This document shows positions 44,497-51,104 of a DNA stretch of 64,000 bases, one piece after another. The first letter of the stretch is position 1. Each line of letters starts with the position of its first letter. The DNA comes from Chakrabartia godavariana. GTDB lineage: Bacteria > Pseudomonadota > Alphaproteobacteria > Sphingomonadales > Sphingomonadaceae. The position numbers and the translations under genes are program-made. Location of the stretch: assembly GCA_005518185.1 (NCBI GenBank), contig RKSN01000002.1, positions 662,352 through 726,351 on the forward strand. Reading direction: 5' to 3'. The notes under the pieces are model-generated. The model was not told the origin of the DNA. It ran no database searches and worked only from the letters and a program-made list of their open reading frames with translations.

Positions 44497-45129
44497 TCAG
44501 TCGTGCTTGGGCGGCGGCGGGAGGTGCGCGGTGGCGGCTTCGATCTTCGCCTTGATGCCCGGCATCGCCTGCATCAGCATCGGCATCACCTTGGACATGC
44601 TCGCCGTCATTTCCGGATCGGCAAAGCTCATCATCCATTTGCGACCGAACTGCTGGCCCGTCGGCGTCTGCAGGAAGGCGTCGAGTTCCCCGAGCTGCGC
44701 CTCGGTATAATCGCGCGCATAGATGCGGGTCAGCGCCTCGCGGACCGACGGTTCGATCCTTTCGATGACGGGCAGCATTTCCCGCATCATCACGTCCATC
44801 GAAATTTTCATCCGCTCCCGGAAGTGCGGATCCTTTTCCTCTGCGACCTGGGCGAGCGTCTTGCCATCAGCGGTCTTGCCGCCCGGCCCCAGATCAGACG
44901 CCTTCATGCCGAACATGGAGGAAACCATGCTGTCCATCATCTTGGACATCGTCCCGTCCATCATCCGGCGATAGGTGCCAAGCGGCCAGAGCCGGTCGAC
45001 CACGCGGGCAGCGGCAGCATCCCGTGCCGGGCTGATTACGGGTACGGACGCAGGTGCGGCGGCCGTCTGGGCGCGTGCAGGGGCTACAGCGGCGACCAGC
45101 AGGGCCGCCAGGGCCAAAGTCGTCCTCAT
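44497..45129 (-). CDS. DUF2059 secreted protein
   Basis: A 210-residue exported protein: signal peptide TLALAALLVAAVAPARAQ, a Met-rich stretch YRRMMDGTMSKMMDSMVSSM, and the DUF2059 core YARDYTEAQLGELDAFLQTP followed by TGQQFGRKWM. It ends HLPPPPKHD. DUF2059 proteins are periplasmic helical proteins of unknown function. It lies 19 bp downstream of the uppP stop region and on the same strand. Confidence 0.85.
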   Translation of the reverse strand: MRTTLALAALLVAAVAPARAQTAAAPASVPVISPARDAAAARVVDRLWPLGTYRRMMDGTMSKMMDSMVSSMFGMKASDLGPGGKTADGKTLAQVAEEKDPHFRERMKISMDVMMREMLPVIERIEPSVREALTRIYARDYTEAQLGELDAFLQTPTGQQFGRKWMMSFADPEMTASMSKVMPMLMQAMPGIKAKIEAATAHLPPPPKHD

Positions 45130-45148
45130 GCGCCCCACGCCCCTTCCA

Positions 45149-45952
45149 TCAGCCGATCTGGCCGAGCCAGATGAGCGCCACAGTCCCCGCGACAATCCGA
45201 TACCAGGCGAACGGCCCGAAGCCATAGCGCGTCACAATGGCGAGGAACGCCTTGATGACGACGATCGCGACAATGAACGAGACGACAAAGCCGATGGCGA
45301 TGTTGGTGACGTCCTGTGCGGCGAGCGCCGCGCCTTCCTTGTAGAGCGCCAGCGCAGTGGCCCCCATCATCGTCGGGACTGCCACGAAGAAGCTGAATTC
45401 GGCCGCCGTCTTGCGTTCCACGCCCATGGCGCGCGCGCCCATGATCGTCGCGCCCGACCGGCTGACGCCGGGGATCATCGACAGGCACTGGACAAAGCCG
45501 ATGCTGAGCGCGGTCCGCCAGGTCATGGCTTCCACGCTTGCCGTGTGGTTTTCCTTGGCGAGCCTTTCGATCACGAGGATCGCCACGCCCCCGATGATGA
45601 GCGCCCAGGCGACGATTGCAGGCGATTCGAGCATCGCCTTGATCGCCTTATAGGCCAGCGCGCCAATGACGGCGGAGGGCAGAAAACCCAGAAGGACGTT
45701 GCGCGTGAACATCAGCGGCCCCTGCTGGAACGAGAACAGGCCGACCGCCACGTCCCAGAAGCGCCGCCAGTAAAGCACGATGACGGCAAGGATCGCGCCC
45801 AGCTGAATGATGACGTCGAACGCGCCGCCCGACCCGTCCTTGAAGCCCAGCAGTTCGCCCGCAAGGACGAGATGGCCCGTCGAGGAGACGGGAATGAATT
45901 CGGTCAGACCCTCGACAATGCCGAGGAGAATGACGGTGAGCAGATCGCTCAT
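45149..45952 (-). CDS. uppP: Undecaprenyl-diphosphatase (BacA/UppP family)
   Basis: A 267-residue membrane phosphatase recycling undecaprenyl diphosphate to the monophosphate carrier for peptidoglycan and polysaccharide synthesis. LLGIVEGLTEFIPVSSTGHL (residues 9-28) carries the catalytic Glu-rich motif, and MIPGVSRSGATIMGARAMG the conserved Arg/Ser loop. Eight membrane helices are expected. The start overlaps the upstream reductase gene's stop by 4 bp. Confidence 0.95.
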   Translation of the reverse strand: MSDLLTVILLGIVEGLTEFIPVSSTGHLVLAGELLGFKDGSGGAFDVIIQLGAILAVIVLYWRRFWDVAVGLFSFQQGPLMFTRNVLLGFLPSAVIGALAYKAIKAMLESPAIVAWALIIGGVAILVIERLAKENHTASVEAMTWRTALSIGFVQCLSMIPGVSRSGATIMGARAMGVERKTAAEFSFFVAVPTMMGATALALYKEGAALAAQDVTNIAIGFVVSFIVAIVVIKAFLAIVTRYGFGPFAWYRIVAGTVALIWLGQIG

Positions 45953-46878
45953 GCGGCGGCGCCGAAGCGGCCGTGGCGGCGATACTGGACAAGCCAGCCA
46001 TGCGCGACGGCATCAAGCGGCGTCGGCGTCACGCCGAGCGCCTTCAGCCCTTTGGCCTTGGGGGCGACGACATTGTCGGACTGAAGCATCAGCCACTGAT
46101 CGCGCGTGATGGGCGCGCCGGGCAGCCAGCCCGTCAGCGTGGCCATCGCGCCCGCGACAGCATCGGGCACCTCGATGAAGAAGGGCGCGCGGCCCGTACG
46201 CTCGGCAATCCAGGTGTTGATCTGGAGCATCGAGAGGACTTCGGGTCCGCCAAGCTCATAGACGGCACCGCCATGACCCACAGGGTCCAGCGCCGCGACG
46301 CTCACCGCATGGCCGACATCGCCCGCAAAGACCGGCTGGAACTTCGTCTGGCCGCCGATGATGGGGCAGATGGGCAGCATGCGGATCAGCGCTGCAAACC
46401 GGTTGATAAAGGCGTCCTCGCGCCCGAACACGATCGAGGGCCGCAGGATCGTCGCCTTGGGGAAGGCCTTCCGCACGGCGGCCTCGCCTTCGCCCTTTGT
46501 GCGGCCATAGGCCGACGGGCTCTCCGGATCGGCGCCAATGGCGGACATGTGGACGAGCGCCTTGGCCCCTGCCCGTGCGGCCGCTTCGGCCACGTTGCGC
46601 GCGCCATCGACGTGAATGCGCTGCATGTCGGCAAAGCTGCCGACGAGATTGACGACGGCATCTGCCCCCGCAACCGCGGCGGGCAGCGTCTCGGGACGCG
46701 TGATGTCTGCTGCGACAAAAGTGATCTGGCCAAGATTGGCCTGCGCCTTCAGATAGCGCGCATCCTTCGGGTTACGCTCGGCCACACGCACACGCGCGCC
46801 GCCCCTCAGCATTGCTTCGACCACATAGCGTCCGACAAATCCGCCACCGCCAAAGACCGTCACCAAAGCGTCTCTCAT
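45949..46878 (-). CDS. Complex I NDUFA9-like NAD(P)-binding reductase
   Basis: A 309-residue atypical short-chain dehydrogenase. The nucleotide loop is VTVFGGGGFVGRYVVEAMLR, and a further conserved stretch is LVHMSAIGADPESPSAYGRTK followed by KGEGEAAVRKAF. The catalytic Tyr-x-x-x-Lys is present in YGRTKGE. The C-terminal substrate region matches NDUFA9/complex-I-associated proteins. It may bind NADPH and quinone or assist complex I. ATG at 46878 is preferred over 46914. It is coupled to uppP. Confidence 0.85.
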   Translation of the reverse strand: MRDALVTVFGGGGFVGRYVVEAMLRGGARVRVAERNPKDARYLKAQANLGQITFVAADITRPETLPAAVAGADAVVNLVGSFADMQRIHVDGARNVAEAAARAGAKALVHMSAIGADPESPSAYGRTKGEGEAAVRKAFPKATILRPSIVFGREDAFINRFAALIRMLPICPIIGGQTKFQPVFAGDVGHAVSVAALDPVGHGGAVYELGGPEVLSMLQINTWIAERTGRAPFFIEVPDAVAGAMATLTGWLPGAPITRDQWLMLQSDNVVAPKAKGLKALGVTPTPLDAVAHGWLVQYRRHGRFGAAA

Positions 46879-47004
46879 CGTGTTCCTGTTCCCATGCTGA
46901 GCAGGCCCCGCCAATGCCCGCGCGGAAGGCTGTTGACAAGCGGCAATGGCGTGCCTAATCGCGCCGCTTCATTCCGCAGTGACCCGCGTCAGGGTCTGCG
47001 CCGT

Positions 47005-47091
<87 letters not shown>

Positions 47092-47098
47092 TTTTTCT

Positions 47099-47126
47099 TT
47101 CCGGACGCATCCGCAAGCGTCCGGAA
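47099..47126. other. Perfect hairpin just inside the island's left end
   Basis: TTCCGGACGC-ATCCGCAA-GCGTCCGGAA: 10-bp arms with an 8-base loop, starting 8 bp after the tRNA. No T tract follows on either strand, so it is not a classical terminator. It may help tRNA 3' processing, transcription stop, or integrase/accessory binding. Confidence 0.55.
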
Positions 47127-47195
47127 AAATCCAAAAAATCAAAGGTTTTTCACGGATCTGGCGTCCACCGCCATCCGGCTGAAATCGTTGCAATT

Positions 47196-47226
47196 GACGG
47201 TATCCGACGGTATTTTTGACGGTATC
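47196..47226. repeat. Left arm-type integrase sites (three GACGGTAT repeats)
   Basis: Three copies of GACGGTAT(C/T) at 47196-47204, 47206-47214 and 47218-47226, just upstream of the integrase ATG. The 20-bp segment 47207-47226 is repeated exactly at 61021-61040. Their position about 105-135 bp from the core and next to int fits arm-type sites for the integrase N-terminal domain, and they may also autoregulate int. Confidence 0.7.
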
Positions 47227-47249
47227 AAAACCGGCAAAAAGGTGGCTTC

Positions 47250-48494
47250 ATGCTTACCGATCTGGCAGTCCGAAAGGCAGTCGCGCGCGACAAGCCCTAC
47301 AAGCTCTCCGACGGCGGAGGCCTGTACCTGCTGGTCACCAAGGCCGGTCAGCGGTGCTGGCGGGTCGACTATCGCTTTGGAGAAAAGCGAGCGACAGCCG
47401 CGCTGGGGGTCTATCCGACCGTCACCCTCGCCGAGGCGCGCGCGAAACGGCTGGAGATCAAGAAACAGATCGCAGAGGGCATCAATCCGGCCGCCAAGCT
47501 CAAGATCGACAAGATCACCGGCCCGCTTGCCAATGTGAACAGCTTCAAGGCCGTGGCGGAAGAATGGCTCGACAAGGCCCGACGCGAGGGCCGTGCCGAT
47601 GTGACCGTGGGCAAGCTGACCTGGCTGCTCGAATTCGCCTACCCCATCATCGGAGACCGCAAGGTCGGCGAGATCAAGGCGCCCGAACTTCTCGCCGTCC
47701 TGCGCGCTGTCGAAAAGCGCGGCCATTACGAAACCGCACGAAGGCTGCGCAGCACCTGCGGGCAGGTATTCCGCTATGCCATCGCCACTGGCCGCGCCGA
47801 CCGGGACGTTTCGGCAGACCTGCGCGGCGCACTGATCGTGCCCAAGGTGACGCACCGTGCCGCCATCACAACATCGAAGGAAGCGGGCGAACTGCTGCGC
47901 GCGATCGACGCCTATTCAGGCTATCCGGTCACTCACGCAGCGCTGCGACTGGCTCCCTACGTCTTCGTGCGCCCTGGCGAACTGCGGCAGGCCGAATGGA
48001 GCGAGTTCGACTTCACCCGCAACATCTGGACCATCGCCGCCGACAAGACCAAGATGCGCGTCGCACACCGCGTGCCGCTCAGCCGCCAAGTGCTCGCCAT
48101 CCTGGAGGAACTGCGCGAGATCAGCGGCAATCGCCGCTACCTGTTCCCCGCCCAAGGCAAGCGCGACCGGCCAATGTGTGAAAACACGATCAACCTCGCG
48201 CTGCGTCGGATGGGATTCGATGGCACCACGATGACCGCTCACGGCTTCCGCGCCATGGCCAGCACACTGCTGAACGAACAAGGCCGCTGGAATCCCGACG
48301 CAATCGAGCGCCAGCTTGGCCATGCCGAGACCGATGACGTCCGTCGCGCCTACGCGCGCGGCGAGCACTGGGATGAGCGGATCAGGATGATGCAGAGCTG
48401 GGCGGACTACCTCGACCAGCTCAGGTCCGGTGCAAAGGTGCTGCAAGGCAGCTTTCGTAAGCCATCAGGCGCTGCGAGCGCGTTGCCGGGTTGA
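47250..48494 (+). CDS. int: P4-type tyrosine integrase
   Basis: A 414-residue recombinase. The N-terminal arm-binding DUF4102 domain holds PYKLSDGGGLYLLVTKAG and TAALGVYPTVTLAEARAKRL. A core-binding domain covers residues 90-190. The catalytic domain has Arg in RPGELRQAEWSEFD (about 241), Lys in AADKTKMR, His-x-x-Arg in TAHGFRAMAS (about 331-334), His in RQLGHAETDD (about 357) and Tyr in VRRAYARGEH (about 368). All catalytic residues are present. It lies 158 bp from the tRNA, the standard arrangement for tRNA-targeting islands, and probably drives integration and, with the right-end HTH protein, excision. Confidence 0.95.
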   Translation: MLTDLAVRKAVARDKPYKLSDGGGLYLLVTKAGQRCWRVDYRFGEKRATAALGVYPTVTLAEARAKRLEIKKQIAEGINPAAKLKIDKITGPLANVNSFKAVAEEWLDKARREGRADVTVGKLTWLLEFAYPIIGDRKVGEIKAPELLAVLRAVEKRGHYETARRLRSTCGQVFRYAIATGRADRDVSADLRGALIVPKVTHRAAITTSKEAGELLRAIDAYSGYPVTHAALRLAPYVFVRPGELRQAEWSEFDFTRNIWTIAADKTKMRVAHRVPLSRQVLAILEELREISGNRRYLFPAQGKRDRPMCENTINLALRRMGFDGTTMTAHGFRAMASTLLNEQGRWNPDAIERQLGHAETDDVRRAYARGEHWDERIRMMQSWADYLDQLRSGAKVLQGSFRKPSGAASALPG

Positions 48495-48516
48495 TCCTGC
48501 TGCATTGCTCAGGATC
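48493..48516. terminator. Weak dyad between int and the ParS-like gene
   Basis: GATCCTG at 48493-48499 and CAGGATC at 48510-48516 form a 7-bp stem overlapping the integrase stop codon. It sits in the 36-bp gap between convergent genes. There is no T tract; termination is only possible. Confidence 0.35.
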
Positions 48517-48530
48517 TGTCAGCAATCTGT

Positions 48531-48848
48531 TCAGCTGGCGATCTCCGCATCAAGGTAGGCCTCGACGCGCCGCAGACCTGCGAGGCCATCTGCCAGCATG
48601 AGATCGAGCGCGCAGGCCCCATCAAAGGCCTCGTTAGGTGCACCGATCCACCGCGCGGCCCTAACGCTGTCAGCGAACATGCATCGCAATGCGCGATGAA
48701 TGCCGAGTAGCGCTGCGGCCCGCCCTTCGCCGGTGAGAAGCCGCTCGGCTGCTTCATCTTGAACGCCCCAGCGCGCAACCAATGCGGCGGCCGCCCGCGT
48801 CATGGCCAGTATTTCGTTATCGTCGTATTGAGCGCTGGCGATCGACAT
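48531..48848 (-). CDS. Solitary MbcA/ParS/Xre-type antitoxin domain protein (DUF2384)
   Basis: About 105 residues. The C-terminal half, AALLGIHRALRCMFADSVRA, RWIGAPNEAFDGACALDLML and ADGLAGLRRVEAYLDAE, matches the toxin-binding domain of MbcA/ParS/Xre antitoxins, whose partners are RES-domain toxins. The usual N-terminal helix-turn-helix is not obvious. No RES toxin is adjacent or elsewhere in the island. A GTG at 48878 is an alternative start. It is divergent from hipBA, with the first HipB-like operator 66 bp upstream of its ATG. Confidence 0.75.
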   Translation of the reverse strand: MSIASAQYDDNEILAMTRAAAALVARWGVQDEAAERLLTGEGRAAALLGIHRALRCMFADSVRAARWIGAPNEAFDGACALDLMLADGLAGLRRVEAYLDAEIAS

Positions 48849-48913
48849 GGACAGATCCACTGACTTCGACGCGCCCACGATAGCACGGAACGTCCGCCCA
48901 GGCCACCAATCAA

Positions 48914-48929
48914 CTTACCGAGCGGTAAG
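48914..48929. promoter_or_regulatory. HipB-type operator 1
   Basis: CTTACCG-AG-CGGTAAG, a perfect 7-bp-arm palindrome. It is first of three 16-bp sites at exact 50-bp steps between the divergent ParS-like and hipB genes. Confidence 0.75.
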
Positions 48930-48963
48930 AATTTCCGGATAGGCCTCAACATCAAGCGGCTTC

Positions 48964-48979
48964 CTTCCCGATCGGGAAG
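48964..48979. promoter_or_regulatory. HipB-type operator 2
   Basis: CTTCCCGATCGGGAAG, a perfect 16-bp palindrome exactly 50 bp from operator 1. It differs from operator 1 symmetrically at the fourth base of each arm (A/T changed to C/G), as expected for a dimer-binding site. Confidence 0.75.
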
Positions 48980-49013
48980 AAATGCTCTTGAAACTCTACA
49001 GCACATATGAGAA

Positions 49014-49029
49014 CTTCCCTCTCGGTAAG
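49014..49029. promoter_or_regulatory. HipB-type operator 3
   Basis: CTTCCCTCTCGGTAAG combines the left half of operator 2 with the right half of operator 1, 50 bp further on and 6 bp before the preferred hipB ATG. Binding here would block ribosome or polymerase access at the start. Confidence 0.65.
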
Positions 49030-49035
49030 ACTGAC

Positions 49036-49251
49036 ATGATCGACAACGCAACCCAATTCGGCGCAGCCGTCGCCTCGGCCCGCAAGGCCCTTGGCCTTAC
49101 CCAGCGGGAGCTGGCGCTCGCGATCAATAGCGGCGAACGCTTCATCGTCGATCTGGAAGCTGGGAAGCCCACCGCCCAGCTCGGCAAGGCGCTCGCCGCC
49201 GCAAAGGCAGTCGGCCTGCGGCTCACCGCAACTGGCATTTTGCAGGCCTGA
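49036..49251 (+). CDS. hipB: HipB-like antitoxin (Xre-type regulator)
   Basis: A 71-residue protein from ATG at 49036. The frame is open from 48982, but that would place operator 3 inside the coding sequence. The helix-turn-helix is SARKALGLTQRELALAINSG followed by ERFIVDLEAGKPTAQLGKAL, matching HipB. It should neutralise HipA and repress the operon through the three upstream palindromes. It ends 2 bp before hipA. Confidence 0.88.
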   Translation: MIDNATQFGAAVASARKALGLTQRELALAINSGERFIVDLEAGKPTAQLGKALAAAKAVGLRLTATGILQA

Positions 49252-49253
49252 CG

Positions 49254-50564
49254 GTGGACCTTCCGGTTCATTACGAAGACCGCCTGGTTGCCACGATCAG
49301 CGCCGATGCGCAGGTAACCCGCCTTGCCTATGCGGATGCCTGGCGCTCATCCGATGACAGCTTCCCGATCTCGCTGGCCATGCCGATCCGGCCAGAACCC
49401 TATGACGGGGAACAGGTCCTCCCTTGGCTGATGAACCTCCTGCCCGAGGGCGAACCGCTGCGCGCCATGACGCGCGCGCTCGGCGCGGCACCGGAGGACA
49501 CACTCGGCCTGATAGCCCAGACCGGCAACGATCTGGCAGGCGCGCTCAGCATCGCGCCACAGCAACCGCGCGGCAAGCCCGGCTATCGTCTGATCCCGGA
49601 CAGCGGTGCATTGGAGCGGATCATCGAGGAACTGCCAGCGCGGCCATTCCTGGTCGGCGAGGACGGTGTCTCGATGAGCCTTGCCGGCGCGCAGGAAAAG
49701 CTGCCGGTGGCGATCATCGACGGCCAGATGGCGGTGCCGATAAACGGCGCGCCGTCGACGCACATTCTCAAGCCCGACAATCCACGCCTGCCCAGCAGCG
49801 TCCAGAACGAGGCGCTGTGCATGGTCCTTGCCCGCCGCATCGGCCTCAATGTCGCGCCGGTGACGACGGGCATTGCAGGGGAGCGCAGCTACCTGCTGGT
49901 CGAGCGCTATGACCGGACAGGCACAGGCAACAATGTCCGCCGTCTGCATCAGGAGGATTTCTGCCAGGCCCTCGGCCGTCCGCCCGCCGCCAAGTATGAA
50001 TTCAACGGCACCGGAACGCGCGGCCCCTCGATCGCAGACATGTTCGCGGTTGTCCGCCAACATATGACGGCGCGCGACATCACCCGGCTGCTGGACGCCG
50101 TGATCTTCAATATCGCAATCGGCAACGTGGACTCCCACGCGAAGAACTACTCGATCCTGCTCGGCCCAGGTGCCCCGCAGCTTGCCCCGCTCTACGACCT
50201 GATGTCGGGCCTCGCCTGGACCAACATCACCCAGAACCACGCCCAGGCCATCGGCGGGCAACGCCGCGGCCGCCACATCTACGGTCGCCACTGGCGGCGC
50301 ATGGCCGATGCCGCAGGACTCGCCGCGCGGGGGACGGTGCAGCGGGTGGAACAGGTGACTGCGCGGTTGTTGCGCGAACTGCCCGCAGCGGTCGAGGACG
50401 TGGCAGCAATGCCAGCAGGTCCATCGATGCTGGAGGTCTTCGCAAAGGAGATCGAGGAACGGGCAACCGAAGTCAGGGCCCATGCAGGACAGGAAGGTGT
50501 GACGGATGCGCCGGAATCGGCCACTGAAGATCCGGCAAGCGACGCGACAGCATATCATGGCTGA
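49254..50564 (+). CDS. hipA: HipA-family serine/threonine kinase toxin
   Basis: A 436-residue kinase from a GTG start. An N-terminal HipA domain (YEDRLVATISADAQVTRLAY) is followed by ATP-loop MSLAGAQEKLPVAI (about residues 140-153), HILKPDNPRLP, ERYDRTG, HQEDFCQALG, the catalytic GNVDSHAKNYS (about 290-300) and metal-binding PLYDLM (about 312-317). All key residues look intact, so the toxin is probably active. E. coli HipA phosphorylates GltX and induces persistence; other HipA targets differ. The C-terminal 40 residues are acidic and low-complexity. It converges with vsr. Confidence 0.93.
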   Translation: MDLPVHYEDRLVATISADAQVTRLAYADAWRSSDDSFPISLAMPIRPEPYDGEQVLPWLMNLLPEGEPLRAMTRALGAAPEDTLGLIAQTGNDLAGALSIAPQQPRGKPGYRLIPDSGALERIIEELPARPFLVGEDGVSMSLAGAQEKLPVAIIDGQMAVPINGAPSTHILKPDNPRLPSSVQNEALCMVLARRIGLNVAPVTTGIAGERSYLLVERYDRTGTGNNVRRLHQEDFCQALGRPPAAKYEFNGTGTRGPSIADMFAVVRQHMTARDITRLLDAVIFNIAIGNVDSHAKNYSILLGPGAPQLAPLYDLMSGLAWTNITQNHAQAIGGQRRGRHIYGRHWRRMADAAGLAARGTVQRVEQVTARLLRELPAAVEDVAAMPAGPSMLEVFAKEIEERATEVRAHAGQEGVTDAPESATEDPASDATAYHG

Positions 50565-50584
50565 ACTGGCGTCGTGCCGGGCGT

Positions 50585-51037
50585 TCAGGGATCAGCCGGG
50601 ATCACCCTGACATTCTCCTGCGTTCCGATGATCCACCCAGCCACTTCTGTACCGACTGCCTGCTCACCTCGCTGCCGGATCGCACATTCCCAGACTATGC
50701 AGACGCGCCATCCGGAGCTGACAAGCGCTTCGATATTGGCGGCATCGCGCTCGACATTCCGGGCAAACTTTGCTTCCCAGAAGTCTGCATTGGATTTCGG
50801 CACCGAGGAATTGCGGCATCCCGCGTGACGATGCCAGAAACAGCCATGGACGAATATCGCGGCACAATGCTTTGCCAAAACGATATCCGGTTTTCCGGGC
50901 AGTTTCGCACCATGCAACCGGAAGCGGAAACCGGCCCGGTGAAGGGCTTTACGAAGGCGGACTTCGGGCGTGGTGTTTTTGCCACGGATGCCCGCCATCA
51001 TGCGGGAGCGGGTATTTGCATCCACCACGTCGGCCAA
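50585..51037 (-). CDS. vsr: Very short patch repair endonuclease Vsr
   Basis: A 150-residue T:G mismatch endonuclease. RSRMMAGIRGKNTTPEVRLR opens the conserved region; GKPDIVL supplies Asp51, FVHGCFWHRHAGC supplies His64, Cys66, Trp68, His69, His71 and Cys74, and VWEC supplies the last zinc Cys118. The catalytic Asp51, His64 and His69 match the numbering of E. coli Vsr. It corrects T:G mismatches formed by deamination of 5-methylcytosine, which fits the adjacent divergent C5 methyltransferase. It is 68 bp upstream of that gene and transcribed in the opposite direction. Confidence 0.95.
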   Translation of the reverse strand: MADVVDANTRSRMMAGIRGKNTTPEVRLRKALHRAGFRFRLHGAKLPGKPDIVLAKHCAAIFVHGCFWHRHAGCRNSSVPKSNADFWEAKFARNVERDAANIEALVSSGWRVCIVWECAIRQRGEQAVGTEVAGWIIGTQENVRVIPADP

Positions 51038-51104
51038 CGGTTGCGCCCTTTCTGCCGGTGTGCGACTTGATCAGCAAGAATAACAGGATAACAGAAAAAC
51101 GTCG

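Noticed and set aside
47099..47126. Hairpin after tRNA-Leu as a standard terminator
   Set aside because: No T tract follows on either strand, so I list it only as a hairpin of unknown role.
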